Part shown: positions 37,827 to 48,786 of the stretch, in pieces
Position numbering within the stretch: position 1 is the first letter of the stretch
How the letters are laid out: every line of letters begins with the position of its first letter
DNA from: Cupriavidus basilensis
GTDB taxonomy: Bacteria; Pseudomonadota; Gammaproteobacteria; Burkholderiales; Burkholderiaceae
Length of the DNA stretch: 64,000 nucleotides
Assembly (NCBI RefSeq): GCF_000876015.1
Contig: NZ_BBQM01000007.1
Location: 149,773 to 213,772 of the forward strand
Direction: 5' to 3'
Program-made: the position numbers and the translations under genes
Notes under the pieces: model-generated
Seen by the model: only the letters and a program-made list of their open reading frames with translations
The model's database searches: none
What the model was told of the DNA's origin: nothing

Positions 37827-38264
37827 TCAGTCGTGGTGATGGCGCTTGTTGTGCTTGCGCTTGTAGCCGCCGCGGCCGCGCTCGTCGTCGTAGGAGTTGC
37901 TGCGCGACACGTTGCCGCCCAGCGCCGCGCCGGCGCCGCCGCCCACGGCCGCGCCCAGCAGGCCGCCGGTGCGCCCGCCCATCGCGTTGCCGGCCGCGGT
38001 GCCGGCGCCGCCGCCCAGCGCGCCGCCGATGATGGCGCCGGTGCGCTCGCGGCGGTTGGAGGTGACCGCGCCGCCGGCGCCGCCGCCGACCGCGCCGCCG
38101 ATCACCGCGCCGGTCGAGCCGCCGACCGCGCCGCCCACGGCCGCGCCGGCCACGCCGCCGAGCGCGCCGCCGAGGGCATTGTTCATATCGCCCGCGAATA
38201 CCGGCAGCGCGGATGCCGCCAGGGCGATGGCCAGGGTGAAATGACGAACGGTGTGCCGAGACAT
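37827..38264 (-). CDS. glycine-zipper domain protein
   Basis: A 145-residue exported protein. Signal peptide: MSRHTVRHFTLAIALAASALPVFA. The mature part is a run of GxxxG glycine-zipper repeats (GGALGGVAGAAVGGAVGG and similar) interrupted by SNRRERTG. It ends with a charged Arg/Lys/His tail (KRKHNKRHHHD) that could bind metal or polyanions. Such proteins insert into or coat membranes; no specific function is known. A ribosome site (AAGGAAGAAG) precedes the ATG; an upstream in-frame start at 38321 is not preferred. Confidence 0.85.
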   Translation of the reverse strand: MSRHTVRHFTLAIALAASALPVFAGDMNNALGGALGGVAGAAVGGAVGGSTGAVIGGAVGGGAGGAVTSNRRERTGAIIGGALGGGAGTAAGNAMGGRTGGLLGAAVGGGAGAALGGNVSRSNSYDDERGRGGYKRKHNKRHHHD

Positions 38265-38390
38265 GTTCTTCTTCCTTGAGTTGATCGTTTTCTTGACCGG
38301 TTCCGGTCTGCTTTGCCGCAAGTGTAGAGAGGTCGCCCCGCGCTTGCTGTAACCACGTGTAAGGCCCTGTAACCGCTGCAGAAAGGCAGA

Positions 38391-38412
38391 AGGGCCGCCT
38401 CGCGGCGGCCCT
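38391..38412 (-). terminator. GC hairpin after ybdD
   Basis: AGGGCCGCC-TCGC-GGCGGCCCT, a 9-bp stem located 60 bp after the ybdD stop, followed on the minus strand by TTCTGCCTTTC. Confidence 0.5.
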
Positions 38413-38471
38413 CCTCAGGCATCACTTCGGCCGGCCCGCCCCGCCCGCCCCGGCGGGCACGATGCGGCGCT

Positions 38472-38666
38472 TCAGCAGCACTTGCCCTGCCCCCCGCCGT
38501 AGCGCGCTTCCTGGCGCTCGCGGAAGAATTCCTCGTAGCTCATGGGCGCGCGGTCCGGGTGGATGCTTTCCATGTGCGCCACATAGGTCTGGTAGTCCGG
38601 CAGCCCCACCATCAGGCGCAGCGACTGGCCCAGGTAGCGGCCCACGGTGCCGAGTTGTTCGAGCAT
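38472..38666 (-). CDS. YbdD/YjiX-family small protein
   Basis: A 64-residue protein of the YbdD (DUF466) family: MLEQLGTVGRYLGQSLRLMVGLPDYQTYVAHM, with the conserved HPDRAPMSYEEFFRERQEARYG and a C-terminal KCC. The family is nearly always encoded directly after cstA-type transporters, as here (40 bp gap), and is thought to help their activity. No membrane segment. Confidence 0.92.
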   Translation of the reverse strand: MLEQLGTVGRYLGQSLRLMVGLPDYQTYVAHMESIHPDRAPMSYEEFFRERQEARYGGGQGKCC

Positions 38667-38706
38667 GGCGATTCTCCTTTGCGGTGCGCGGGCGGTGCCG
38701 GCGTAC

Positions 38707-40779
38707 TCAGTGCTGCGCCGAGGCGGAAGCCGGCAGCGGCTCGAACGGCGTCTCGCGGTCGGTCGGGCGGCTCGCGGCGCGCGCGGCCAGCGCGGTCTTG
38801 AAGCCGTAGAACACGATCGACAGCACCACGAACATGAACAGCGCGCACAGCCCGGCGTCGAGGTAGTCGTTGAACACGATGCGGTGCATCTGCTCCATCG
38901 ACTTGGCCGGCGCCAGCACCTTGCCCGCGGCGATGGCGTCGCTGAACTTGCCGGCGTGGGTCAGGAAGCTGACCTTGGGATCGGCGTCGAACAGCTTCTG
39001 CCAGCCGGCGGTCAGCGTGCAGATCAGCAGCCACACGGTCGGCACCAGCGTGACCCAGGCGTACTGGCCGCGCTTCATCTTGACCAGCACGCAGGTGCCC
39101 AGCACCAGCGCCACCGCGGCCAGCATCTGGTTGGAGATGCCGAACAGCGGCCACAGCGTGTTGATGCCGCCGAGCGGATCGACCACGCCCTGGTACAGGA
39201 AGTAGCCCCACGCCGCCACGCACAGCGCGGTGGCGATCAGGTTGGCCGGCAGCGAGTCGGTGCGGCGGAAGGCCGGCACGAAGCTGCCCAGCAGGTCCTG
39301 CAGCATGAAGCGCCCGGCGCGCGTGCCGGCGTCGACCGCGGTCAGGATGAACAGCGCCTCGAACAGGATGGCGAAGTGATACCAGAAGGCCATCATGGCC
39401 TGGCCGCCCACCACCTGGTGCAGGATGTGGGCGATGCCCACGGCCAGCGTGGGCGCGCCGCCGGCGCGCGAGATGATGGAGTTCTCGCCGACGTCCTTGG
39501 CGGTCTGGATCAGCACGTCCGGCGTGATGACGAAGCCCCAGCTCGACACCACCGACGCCACCGCTTCCGGCGAGGTGCCGATCACGGCCGCCGGGCTGTT
39601 CATGGCGAAGTACACGCCCGGCTCGATCACCGAGGCGGCCACCAGCGCCATGATGGCGACGAAGGACTCGGCCAGCATCGCGCCGTAGCCGATGAAGCGC
39701 ATGTGCGACTCGTTCTCCAGCAGCTTGGGCGTGGTGCCCGAGGAGATCAGCGCGTGGAAGCCCGACACCGAGCCGCAGGCGATGGTGATGAACAGGAACG
39801 GGAACAGGTTGCCCGACCACACCGGCCCGCCGCCCTGCGCGAACTGCGTGAATGCCGGCATCTTCAGCTCCGGCGCCACGATCAGGATGCCGATGGCCAG
39901 CGCGATGATGGTGCCGATCTTGAGGAAGGTCGAGAGGTAGTCGCGCGGCGCCAGCAGCAGCCACACCGGCAGCACCGCGGCGATGAAGCCGTAGACGATC
40001 AGCATCCACGTCAGCGCCTTGCCGTCGTAGGTGAACAGCGGCGCGAGCACGGCGCTTTCATGCACGTACTGGCCGCCGATGATGGCCAGCATCAGCAGCA
40101 CGAAGCCGATCACCGACACCTCGCCGATGCGGCCCGGGCGGATGTAGCGCGTGTACAGGCCCATGAAGACGGCGATGGGAATCGTCACGCCCACGGTGAA
40201 GGTGCCCCACGGCGAGCCCGCCAGCGCCTTCACCACGATCAGCGCCAGCACCGCCAGGATGATGATCATGATCATGAAGCAGCCGAACAGCGCGATCATG
40301 CCGGGCACCGTGCCCATCTCGGACTTGATCAGGTCGCCCAGCGAGCGGCCGTCGCGGCGCGTGGAGATGAACAGCACCATGAAGTCCTGCACCGCGCCGG
40401 CGAACACCACGCCGGCCAGGATCCACAGCATGCCGGGCATGTAGCCCATCTGCGCGGCCAGCACCGGGCCGACCAGCGGGCCGGCGCCGGCGATGGCGGC
40501 GAAATGGTGGCCGAACAGCACCGCCTTGTTGGTCGGCACGTAGTCCAGGCCGTCGTTGTGGCGCCAGGCCGGCGTCATGCGCCGCGGGTCGAGCTGCATG
40601 ACCTTGTCGGCGATGAACTTGCTGTAGTAGCGGTAGGCGATCAGGTAGATGCAGATCGCGGCGACCACGATCCACAGGGCACTGACGGCTTCGCCGCGAG
40701 ACAGTGCAACGGTGGCGAAGGCGAAGGCGCCGAGCACGGCGACGGCCAGCCACACCAGGTGTTGCCCGATGCGATTCAT
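38707..40779 (-). CDS. cstA: carbon-starvation pyruvate/peptide transporter CstA
   Basis: A 690-residue inner-membrane protein with about 16-18 hydrophobic segments. Signature stretches include HHFAAIAGAGPLVGPVLAAQMGY and SGFHALISSGTTPKLL. Members (CstA, YjiY/BtsT) import pyruvate or peptides during carbon limitation. The start MNRIGQHLVWLAVAV at 40779 has a GGAG ribosome site. ybdD follows, and a Cache-type histidine kinase/NarL-type regulator pair is divergent, likely controlling it in the manner of E. coli BtsSR-BtsT. The regulatory link is inferred from position. Confidence 0.95.
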   Translation of the reverse strand: MNRIGQHLVWLAVAVLGAFAFATVALSRGEAVSALWIVVAAICIYLIAYRYYSKFIADKVMQLDPRRMTPAWRHNDGLDYVPTNKAVLFGHHFAAIAGAGPLVGPVLAAQMGYMPGMLWILAGVVFAGAVQDFMVLFISTRRDGRSLGDLIKSEMGTVPGMIALFGCFMIMIIILAVLALIVVKALAGSPWGTFTVGVTIPIAVFMGLYTRYIRPGRIGEVSVIGFVLLMLAIIGGQYVHESAVLAPLFTYDGKALTWMLIVYGFIAAVLPVWLLLAPRDYLSTFLKIGTIIALAIGILIVAPELKMPAFTQFAQGGGPVWSGNLFPFLFITIACGSVSGFHALISSGTTPKLLENESHMRFIGYGAMLAESFVAIMALVAASVIEPGVYFAMNSPAAVIGTSPEAVASVVSSWGFVITPDVLIQTAKDVGENSIISRAGGAPTLAVGIAHILHQVVGGQAMMAFWYHFAILFEALFILTAVDAGTRAGRFMLQDLLGSFVPAFRRTDSLPANLIATALCVAAWGYFLYQGVVDPLGGINTLWPLFGISNQMLAAVALVLGTCVLVKMKRGQYAWVTLVPTVWLLICTLTAGWQKLFDADPKVSFLTHAGKFSDAIAAGKVLAPAKSMEQMHRIVFNDYLDAGLCALFMFVVLSIVFYGFKTALAARAASRPTDRETPFEPLPASASAQH

Positions 40780-41233
40780 GATGAGGGTCTCCTCAGACCA
40801 TTTGTAGGAATGCCGGCGGCGGCAGGCCCGGCATGCATGGCGCGGCTGAGGCGTCCGGGTGGACGGCACGCCGGGGACGGCGGGCTGACGATGGATGGCG
40901 CGGTTGTCTCCTGCCAGGTTTTTCGTCGGCGCCCGGCAAGTCTCGCAAGCTCCGGATCTGGTCGTCGCAGGCGGGCGATGCCGCCGGCAGATCCTCCGAT
41001 CGCCCGCCGCACCCGCTGCGCAGGACGCATGCGTGGGGGCTGGGGGCAGCCGTCGCGCGTCCGGCGTGTAGTATTGACACCCGTTACTGGCGGCACAAGC
41101 GCGGAACTACGCAGCGGGGCTGCGTGGTACTACGCAGATCCACGGCCGGATGCCGCTTGCGCGGCATCCGTGTTTACCCCGGTACATGGCCGCGAGGCCG
41201 TCCAGGCACCTCCCAAGCATTGCCCCGGCACCG
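40780..41233. promoter_or_regulatory. divergent cstA / two-component control region
   Basis: No gene seen. Two copies of ACTACGCAG lie at 41106-41114 and 41129-41137. Between them CTGCGT (41120-41125) makes an inverted repeat with each, so the site reads ACGCAG-N5-CTGCGT-N6-ACGCAG. This is a good candidate for binding by the NarL-type regulator. A TTGACA hexamer lies at 41074-41079 without an obvious -10. Confidence 0.45.
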
Positions 41234-42634
41234 ATGAAACTCCGTCAGAAGATCCTCCTGCTGGCCGTCGCGCCGCTGGCCGTCGCCATGTTCGGCATCG
41301 CGCTGGCGGTGCGCTACCAGGCCACCGAGCTGGCCCGCCACGAGCGCGCGCTGGTCGAGGCCGCCTACCTGCAGAGCAAGGAAACCGAGCTGCGCCACTA
41401 CGTCGAGCTGGCGCAGAGCGCGATCGCGCCGATGGTGCGCTCGGGCCGCAACGACGCCGCCACGCGCGACGCCGCCATGCAGGCGCTGGCGCGCCTGGAC
41501 TACGGCCCCGACGGCTATTTCTTCCTCTACGACATGCAGGGCCGCAACCTGATGCACCCGCGCCAGCCCGAGCTGGTCGGGCAGGACCTGTGGAGCCTGC
41601 GCGACCCCAAGGGCGAGCCCACCATCCAGCAACTGATCGCCGCCGCGCGCGCCGGCGGCGGCTCGGTGCGCTACATGTGGAAGAAGCCGTCCTCGCAGCA
41701 GATGGCGCCCAAGCTCGGCTACGTGGTCGGGGTGCCACAGTGGAACTGGATGCTCGGCACCGGCATCTACCTGGATGACGTCGAGCGCACGCTGCGCCAG
41801 CTCGACGCGCGCGCCGAGACCGACATCCGCGAGACGATGGCGTGGATCGGCGTGATCGCCGGCATCAGCATCCTGCTGGTGGCCGCCAGCGGGCTGGCCC
41901 TCAACGTGAGCGAGCACCGCGAGGCCGACGCCAAGCTGCGCCAGCTCGCGCAGCGCGTGGTGCAGTCGCAGGAAGACGAGCGCGCGCGGCTGTCGCGCGA
42001 GCTGCACGACGGCATCAGCCAGCTGCTGGTGTCGGTCAAGCTGTTGCTGGAGACCGCCGCCAACCGCCTGCGCCTGGCGCCCGGCGACGGCGCCACCGTG
42101 GCGCCCGTGCTCGGCACGGCGCTCGGGCGCCTGGACACCGTGTTCAACGAAGTGCGACGCGTGGCGCGCAACCTGCGCCCGGCCCTGCTCGACGACCTCG
42201 GCCTCTATGCCGCGCTGGAGCACCTCGCGCGCGAGATGCAGGACGGCAGCGGCCTGCGCATTGCCGTCACGCGCACCGGCAAGCCGCGCGAGCTGCCCGA
42301 CGAGCAGGCCACCGCGCTGTTCCGCATCGCCCAGGAAGCGCTGACCAATGTGGAGCGCCATGCGCACGCGCGCCACGTGGCGCTGGCGCTGGACTTCGAC
42401 GCCGACGCCACCCGCCTCACGGTGCAGGACGACGGCGCCGGCTTCGACGTGGCGCGCATGCAGCACGACCCCAAGCGCGGCATCGGCCTGCGCAACCTCG
42501 GCGAGCGCGTGGCCGCGCTGGGCGGGGAGTTCGAGATCGAGTCCCGCGCGGGCGCCACCCGTTTGCGCGCCGCCGTGCCGGTGGTACGCTCGGCCCCGCC
42601 ACCCCGGGACGTACCAGGAAAGACCGCATCATGA
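41234..42634 (+). CDS. Cache-domain sensor histidine kinase (NarL/HisKA_3 type)
   Basis: A 466-residue kinase. TM1 about residues 7-27, a periplasmic single-Cache domain about 30-195 (DGYFFLYDMQGRNLMHP, YVVGVPQWNWMLGTGIYLDD), TM2 about 203-224. HisKA_3 dimerisation contains phosphoacceptor H258 (ARLSRELHDGISQLLVSVK), and the HATPase domain ends with GIGLRNLGERVAALGG. Cache domains of this type bind small organic acids such as pyruvate or acetate, which would fit control of the divergent cstA. Start 41234 (MKLRQK) is chosen; the open frame upstream is not conserved-looking. The stop overlaps the regulator start by four bases. Confidence 0.92.
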   Translation: MKLRQKILLLAVAPLAVAMFGIALAVRYQATELARHERALVEAAYLQSKETELRHYVELAQSAIAPMVRSGRNDAATRDAAMQALARLDYGPDGYFFLYDMQGRNLMHPRQPELVGQDLWSLRDPKGEPTIQQLIAAARAGGGSVRYMWKKPSSQQMAPKLGYVVGVPQWNWMLGTGIYLDDVERTLRQLDARAETDIRETMAWIGVIAGISILLVAASGLALNVSEHREADAKLRQLAQRVVQSQEDERARLSRELHDGISQLLVSVKLLLETAANRLRLAPGDGATVAPVLGTALGRLDTVFNEVRRVARNLRPALLDDLGLYAALEHLAREMQDGSGLRIAVTRTGKPRELPDEQATALFRIAQEALTNVERHAHARHVALALDFDADATRLTVQDDGAGFDVARMQHDPKRGIGLRNLGERVAALGGEFEIESRAGATRLRAAVPVVRSAPPPRDVPGKTAS

Positions 42635-43293
42635 GCCAAGCCCCCGCCCGCATCCTGCTGATCGACGATCACGCGCTGGTGCGCGACGGCATGCGCATGC
42701 GGCTCGGCCTGCAGCCCGAGCTGACCGTGGTCGGCGAGGCCGACGACGGCGAGGCCGCGCTGGCCTGGCTGGCGCAGGCCGGACCCGAGCAGATGCCCGA
42801 GCTGGTCATCACCGACATCGGCATGCGCGGCATGGGCGGCATCGCGCTGGCCGCCGCGCTGCACGACGACTACCCGGAAATCGCCGTGCTGATGGTGTCG
42901 ATGCACGACAACCTCGAATACGTGCGCCAGGCCATCCGCGCCGGCGCGCGCGGCTACGTGCTCAAGGACGCGCCGGCCGACGAGCTGATGGCGGCCATCG
43001 GCGCGGTGCTGGCCGGGCGCGTCTTCTACAGCGCCCGCATCGCCCGCCGCATGGCCGAGGAGTCGCCGTCCGCCGGGCCGCTCGACGCGCTCACGCCGCG
43101 CGAGCGCGACATCCTCAACTGCATCGGCCGCGGGCAGGCCAACAAGGACATCGCCGCCGCGCTCGGCGTGTCGGTGCGCACCATCGAGACGCACCGCCTG
43201 AACCTGCGCCGCAAGCTCGGCATCGAAGGCCGCGCCGAGCTGGTCAAGTACGCGGTGGAGCAGCTCGACGCCGGCGGCGGCAACCCGGCGTAG
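42631..43293 (+). CDS. NarL/FixJ-family response regulator
   Basis: A 220-residue regulator. The receiver domain has D12/D13 and phosphoacceptor D62 (LVITDIGMRGMGG), with K in YVLKDAPADE. The LuxR-type helix-turn-helix spans about residues 150-210 (LTPRERDILNCIGRGQANKDIAAALGVS, TVETHR-like VRTIETHRLNLRRKLG). It overlaps the kinase gene (ATGA), so the two are co-translated. Target sites are suggested upstream of cstA. Confidence 0.94.
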   Translation: MSQAPARILLIDDHALVRDGMRMRLGLQPELTVVGEADDGEAALAWLAQAGPEQMPELVITDIGMRGMGGIALAAALHDDYPEIAVLMVSMHDNLEYVRQAIRAGARGYVLKDAPADELMAAIGAVLAGRVFYSARIARRMAEESPSAGPLDALTPRERDILNCIGRGQANKDIAAALGVSVRTIETHRLNLRRKLGIEGRAELVKYAVEQLDAGGGNPA

Positions 43294-43341
43294 ACGACCG
43301 GCGCGGTGCCGGCCGCCGGCTCATGTTGCCGTTTGCGTCGC

Positions 43342-45198
<1,857 letters not shown>

Positions 45199-45846
45199 AC
45201 AGCTTGCTCCAAGGCAAAAAAGAATTCTTTGCAAAGCCCGGGCCCCGCCTGCGCGCCTTCCGCGTCTCTCGCGCCTTCCGCGCTCCTCGCGCTCTTTGCG
45301 GCGCCCTTTGTGTCTTCCGCGTTCCTCGCGCCTTCCATGCCACATGGCCGGCGGCAGCCTATGCAGGGCAGACCGCCGCGTCCGGGCGCGGGTTCCGCGC
45401 CGCGGCGGCATTGCCGGCATCGGCGGCGCGCCGGCACCCGTCACATCCCGTTACAACTCCACGGCCGTCCGGGCCGCGGAAAAGGCCGCGAAAGGTCGCG
45501 GCAGGCCCCGCGGCTGCGCTACAGTTGCGCTTTGCCCGCGGCAGGCTTTGTCCGGCGCGGTCCGGAAGGCGGGAGCAGGGCTCGACCGGCAATCCGCACG
45601 CTGCATCGGAGCCGGCAAGGATACCATTGCACCGCGCTGCTGTTTTTTGCTCCGCAGCAATGCCGGCGCCTTGCCGCGGCGCGCCGCCGGACTGTCCGGC
45701 AGCGCACATTTGCCGCTCGCCAAAGTGGCTGCGCCGCACGCCGGAGCGGCTGCGGCGGCGCGCCGCAGGTGCTAAAACCATACCGTGGATGCGCGCGCCG
45801 GTCTGTGGGCGCGCGCACCTTAGCCATTGCCAAAATAGAGTTGCCG
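45199..45846. other. long leader region with degenerate repeats between pckG and D-2-hydroxyacid dehydrogenase
   Basis: No credible gene. On the minus strand, 45240-45345 consists of imperfect 9-15-bp units such as AACGCGGAAGACAC and GGCGCGAGGA, so it lies in the pckG leader. The remainder (45350-45846) is GC-rich with no clear hairpins beyond local ones and must include the promoter for the dehydrogenase. Confidence 0.5.
45240..45345 (-). repeat. degenerate CGCGGAAG/GCGCGAGG tandem repeats
   Basis: Minus-strand units around CGCGGAAG and GCGCGAGG recur about six to seven times with drift. They look like the purine-rich repeats scattered in intergenic DNA of several proteobacteria. They sit 40-145 bp before the pckG start. 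Confidence 0.5.
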
Positions 45847-46860
45847 ATGAAGATTGCCGTACTCGACGATTACCAGGATGCGGTTCGCAAGCTGTCCTGC
45901 TTCAGCCTGCTCGACGGGCATGACGTCAAGGTGTTCAACAACACCGTCAAGGGCGTGGGCCAGCTCGCGGCGCGGCTGTCGGACGTGGAGGCCGTGGTGC
46001 TGATCCGCGAGCGCTCGCGCATCACCCGCCAGCTGCTGGAGAAGCTGCCCAAGCTCAAGATCATCAGCCAGACCGGGCGCGCCGGCGGGCACATCGACAT
46101 CGAGGCGTGCACCGAGCGTGGCGTGGCGGTGCTCGAAGGCGCCGGCTCGCCGGTGGCGCCGGCCGAGCTCACCTGGGCGCTGATCATGGCGGCCCAGCGC
46201 CGCATTCCCCAGTACGTGGCCAGCCTCAAGCACGGCGCCTGGCAGCAGTCCGGGCTCAAGTCCACCACCATGCCGCCCAACTTCGGCCTGGGCCAGGTGC
46301 TGCGCGGGCAGACCCTGGGCATCTGGGGCTACGGCAAGATCGGCAAGCTGCTGGCCGGCTACGGCCGCGCGTTCGGCATGAACGTGCTGGTGTGGGGCCG
46401 CGAGAACTCGCAGAAAAGCGCGCGCGAGGATGGCCTGGCCGTCGCCGGGTCGCAGGAGCAACTGTTCGCCGACAGCGACGTGCTGTCGCTGCACCTGCGC
46501 CTGAACGACGAGACCCGCGGGCTGGTCAAGCTGGCCGACCTGACCCGCATGAAGCCGACCGCGCTGTTCGTCAACACCAGCCGCGCCGAGCTGGTCGAGG
46601 AAAACGCCCTGCTGACCGCGCTCAACCGCGGCCGCCCCGGCATGGCGGCGGTCGACGTGTTCGAGTCCGAGCCGATCCTGCAGGGCCACGCGCTGCTGCG
46701 CATGGAAAACTGCATCTGCACGCCGCATCTGGGCTACGTGGAGCGCGAGAGCTACGAGCTGTATTTCCGCATCGCCTTCCAGAACATCCTCGACGTGCTG
46801 GCCGGCCAGCACGACAGCATCGCCAATCCCAAGGCGCTCACGCCCGCGCTGTCGCGCTGA
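45847..46860 (+). CDS. D-2-hydroxyacid dehydrogenase family protein
   Basis: A 337-residue NAD-dependent oxidoreductase related to D-3-phosphoglycerate dehydrogenase but lacking its C-terminal ACT domain. The nucleotide motif is GYGKIG (161-166). The catalytic triad is R246 (FVNTSRAELV), E275 (VFESEP) and H294 (CTPHLGY). The motif region QTGRAGGHIDIEA replaces the more usual GAGVDNID. Substrate is unknown. It stands alone with its own terminator. Confidence 0.9.
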   Translation: MKIAVLDDYQDAVRKLSCFSLLDGHDVKVFNNTVKGVGQLAARLSDVEAVVLIRERSRITRQLLEKLPKLKIISQTGRAGGHIDIEACTERGVAVLEGAGSPVAPAELTWALIMAAQRRIPQYVASLKHGAWQQSGLKSTTMPPNFGLGQVLRGQTLGIWGYGKIGKLLAGYGRAFGMNVLVWGRENSQKSAREDGLAVAGSQEQLFADSDVLSLHLRLNDETRGLVKLADLTRMKPTALFVNTSRAELVEENALLTALNRGRPGMAAVDVFESEPILQGHALLRMENCICTPHLGYVERESYELYFRIAFQNILDVLAGQHDSIANPKALTPALSR

Positions 46861-46869
46861 GGCGTGCCG

Positions 46870-46895
46870 CGGGGCGGCGCGGCCGCCCCGTTTTT
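46870..46895 (+). terminator. intrinsic terminator
   Basis: CGGGGCGGC-GCG-GCCGCCCCG followed by TTTTT, ten bases after the dehydrogenase stop. Confidence 0.8.
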
Positions 46896-46951
46896 CTTCC
46901 CGGCTTCATTCGCGTTGCGTACCGGCAAGCTCTCGGCCGAGGCTTGCGGGC

Positions 46952-48184
46952 TCATGCCTGCGTGCCAACCAGCTTGCGTGAGTGCGCGACCTTCGCGCCG
47001 ATGTGGTTCCAGGTCGAGGACCTGATCGGCATGTCCCGCGCGGCGTGCGGGAAGTGTTCCGCGGCCTCGCACACCTGGTCGAGGACGGCCACGGCTTCGT
47101 TCTTCCTGAGACCGGCCTTCGACGCCAGGTCGGTCAGGTGCGATCGCCCGATGCGCAGTGCTTCGCCGCAGACATCCATCTGGTGGTAGCCGCCCGGCCC
47201 CTCGTTGAACGTGAGGTCGTATCCCGGCGCGACACGCCACCTGCCATCGCGGCGCATCAGGAATGACAGGTTTTTCGCGTGGTCGTCCCGGTTGTGAAAG
47301 ACCACGTTGAACACGCAGCGCCGGTACATGCCGAGGACTTCGCGCTCGTCGGCCGTCAGCAGGCGCGTGAGCCTGAGCACGGACAGGTAGTCGAGCGCCG
47401 GGTGCCGGCAGTCGGCATGTGCCAGACCGGAAACCGTATGCACCGGGACGCGCATTCCATCTTCGCGGTCGAAGCGTTCGATGCCGAACGCGGTCAGGTC
47501 TCTGGCAAGGGCGAAGAAGCGCGTCGCCGGCATCGGGATGCCGGCCCGCCGCGCCATGTCTGCATAGACGTGTTCGATCGCGCAGACCTCCGGGTCCTCG
47601 TTCTGCCCGGGGAACTTGACGAGCCACGGCGTGCCGGGCCCGTCCTCCGATCGCGAGGCGACGCCGCTGGTCCAGTCGAGGTTCACGCGGACCTTCGGGC
47701 GGGCGCCCTGCGGCGAGCCGCCCATCAGCGCGAGATCGCGCAGCATGCCCTCGCTGTCGCCGGACAGGACGCCGCGCACGCTGTTGGCGACCTCGAGCAG
47801 ATCGACGTCGCGTTTTTCAAGCTCGCGCGGCGACGGCGGCTCGAATGCCAGCGCGCCCATCGCATCCTCTCCGATGAAGGCGAGCCGGTCGAGCGGCGAG
47901 ACCGTGGCAATATCGATGCCGTTCCTGCGGAAGAGCCGGTCCATCACCAGCAGGCCCCAGCCGTCCGGCAGCGCGTCGCTCACGAGACCCGGCAGGCGTT
48001 GCTGGTGCTGCGGAAAATCGCGATACGCGTCGCGGGAGAGCGGCAGGTTGTAGGGCGACAGTTCGAGCCCGCGAGCCAGTGCCTCCGGGGTGTACTGAAA
48101 CAGCAGATCGCGTCCGTCGTCGGCCAGTCGCGCCAGCGGGAAGCGTTCGCCCCAGCCGGCATACATCACGGTCAGCTTCCTCAT
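46952..48184 (-). CDS. hipA: HipA-family serine/threonine kinase toxin
   Basis: A 410-residue HipA-like kinase, the toxin of a type II pair. The N-terminal subdomain (MYAGWGERFPLARL, DALPDGWGLLVMDRLF) matches the HipA_N region. The Gly-rich loop GGSPQGARPK (155-164) and ATP lysine K190 (WLVKFP) are present. The catalytic motif is NRDDHAKN (298-305), and the metal motif APGYDL has D323. E. coli HipA phosphorylates GltX and induces persistence; the target here may differ. The HTH gene hipB ends 3 bp upstream, so the pair is translated together. All key residues are present, so it should be active. Confidence 0.92.
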   Translation of the reverse strand: MRKLTVMYAGWGERFPLARLADDGRDLLFQYTPEALARGLELSPYNLPLSRDAYRDFPQHQQRLPGLVSDALPDGWGLLVMDRLFRRNGIDIATVSPLDRLAFIGEDAMGALAFEPPSPRELEKRDVDLLEVANSVRGVLSGDSEGMLRDLALMGGSPQGARPKVRVNLDWTSGVASRSEDGPGTPWLVKFPGQNEDPEVCAIEHVYADMARRAGIPMPATRFFALARDLTAFGIERFDREDGMRVPVHTVSGLAHADCRHPALDYLSVLRLTRLLTADEREVLGMYRRCVFNVVFHNRDDHAKNLSFLMRRDGRWRVAPGYDLTFNEGPGGYHQMDVCGEALRIGRSHLTDLASKAGLRKNEAVAVLDQVCEAAEHFPHAARDMPIRSSTWNHIGAKVAHSRKLVGTQA

Positions 48185-48187
48185 GCC

Positions 48188-48490
48188 TCATCCTTTCTTG
48201 CGGCCGGCGCGGCGGCGCGAGTGGCTGGCGGCTTCCATCTGCTCGATGCTTGCCGGGCGCGTGACGAACACCGGCTCGAGCTGCTGGACCACTCCCAGCG
48301 TGGTGGCCACGCGCAGCAGAACCTCGACGGTGACGAGCCCGGTGCGCTCGAGATTGCGCAGAGCGCCAAGCGAGACACCGGCCCGCGCGGCCGTCTCCGC
48401 CTGCGACTGATTCAGGGACAGGCGGCGTGCCCGCAGGCGCTGCCCGAGTTCGCCCGCGACCTCCTGGGGTGTGGCCAGCTTAAAGAGCAT
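48188..48490 (-). CDS. hipB: HipB-type HTH antitoxin
   Basis: A 100-residue XRE-family DNA-binding protein. The HTH spans about residues 27-60 (NQSQAETAARAGVSLGALRNLERTG). It ends with a basic tail (SRRRAGRKKG). In the family it neutralises HipA and represses the operon through operators near its own start. The gene precedes hipA with a 3-bp gap, the standard order. Confidence 0.9.
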   Translation of the reverse strand: MLFKLATPQEVAGELGQRLRARRLSLNQSQAETAARAGVSLGALRNLERTGLVTVEVLLRVATTLGVVQQLEPVFVTRPASIEQMEAASHSRRRAGRKKG

Positions 48491-48786
48491 TAATATGGCG
48501 GTTATACGAGAAAATATTTGATAACTGTCATTGTAATGGCTGATATATGAAAATCAACCGGCACCCGGCAAGACGCCGCATCGGTACGTAACGCGAATAG
48601 CGCTTTTTCTCTCTCCCCCTTCCTCCCTCCTTTTATTCTCCCGGCTTGTGCCCCGGCCGCCACGCCGAAACGCGAACCGGGCAAACCCGCTACACTCGCC
48701 GCACCGCGCGGCCCGGGTGACGCGCGGGCCGCGTTTCCGTCCGCCCTTCCCCTGTCCCCTCGTGGCGCCTCGCGGCGCCGGCCGCA
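48491..48786. promoter_or_regulatory. hipBA promoter region and MFS gene leader
   Basis: 48491-48570 is strikingly AT-rich (for example AAAATATTTGATAAC) and should hold the hipBA promoter and HipB operators. A short inverted GTTAT...ATAAC is present, but no classical spaced operator was recognised. The rest is GC-rich leader of the MFS gene. Confidence 0.45.

Noticed and set aside
38647..41778. Long plus-strand frame opposite cstA
   Set aside because: Shadow of cstA and of the kinase region; no protein features.
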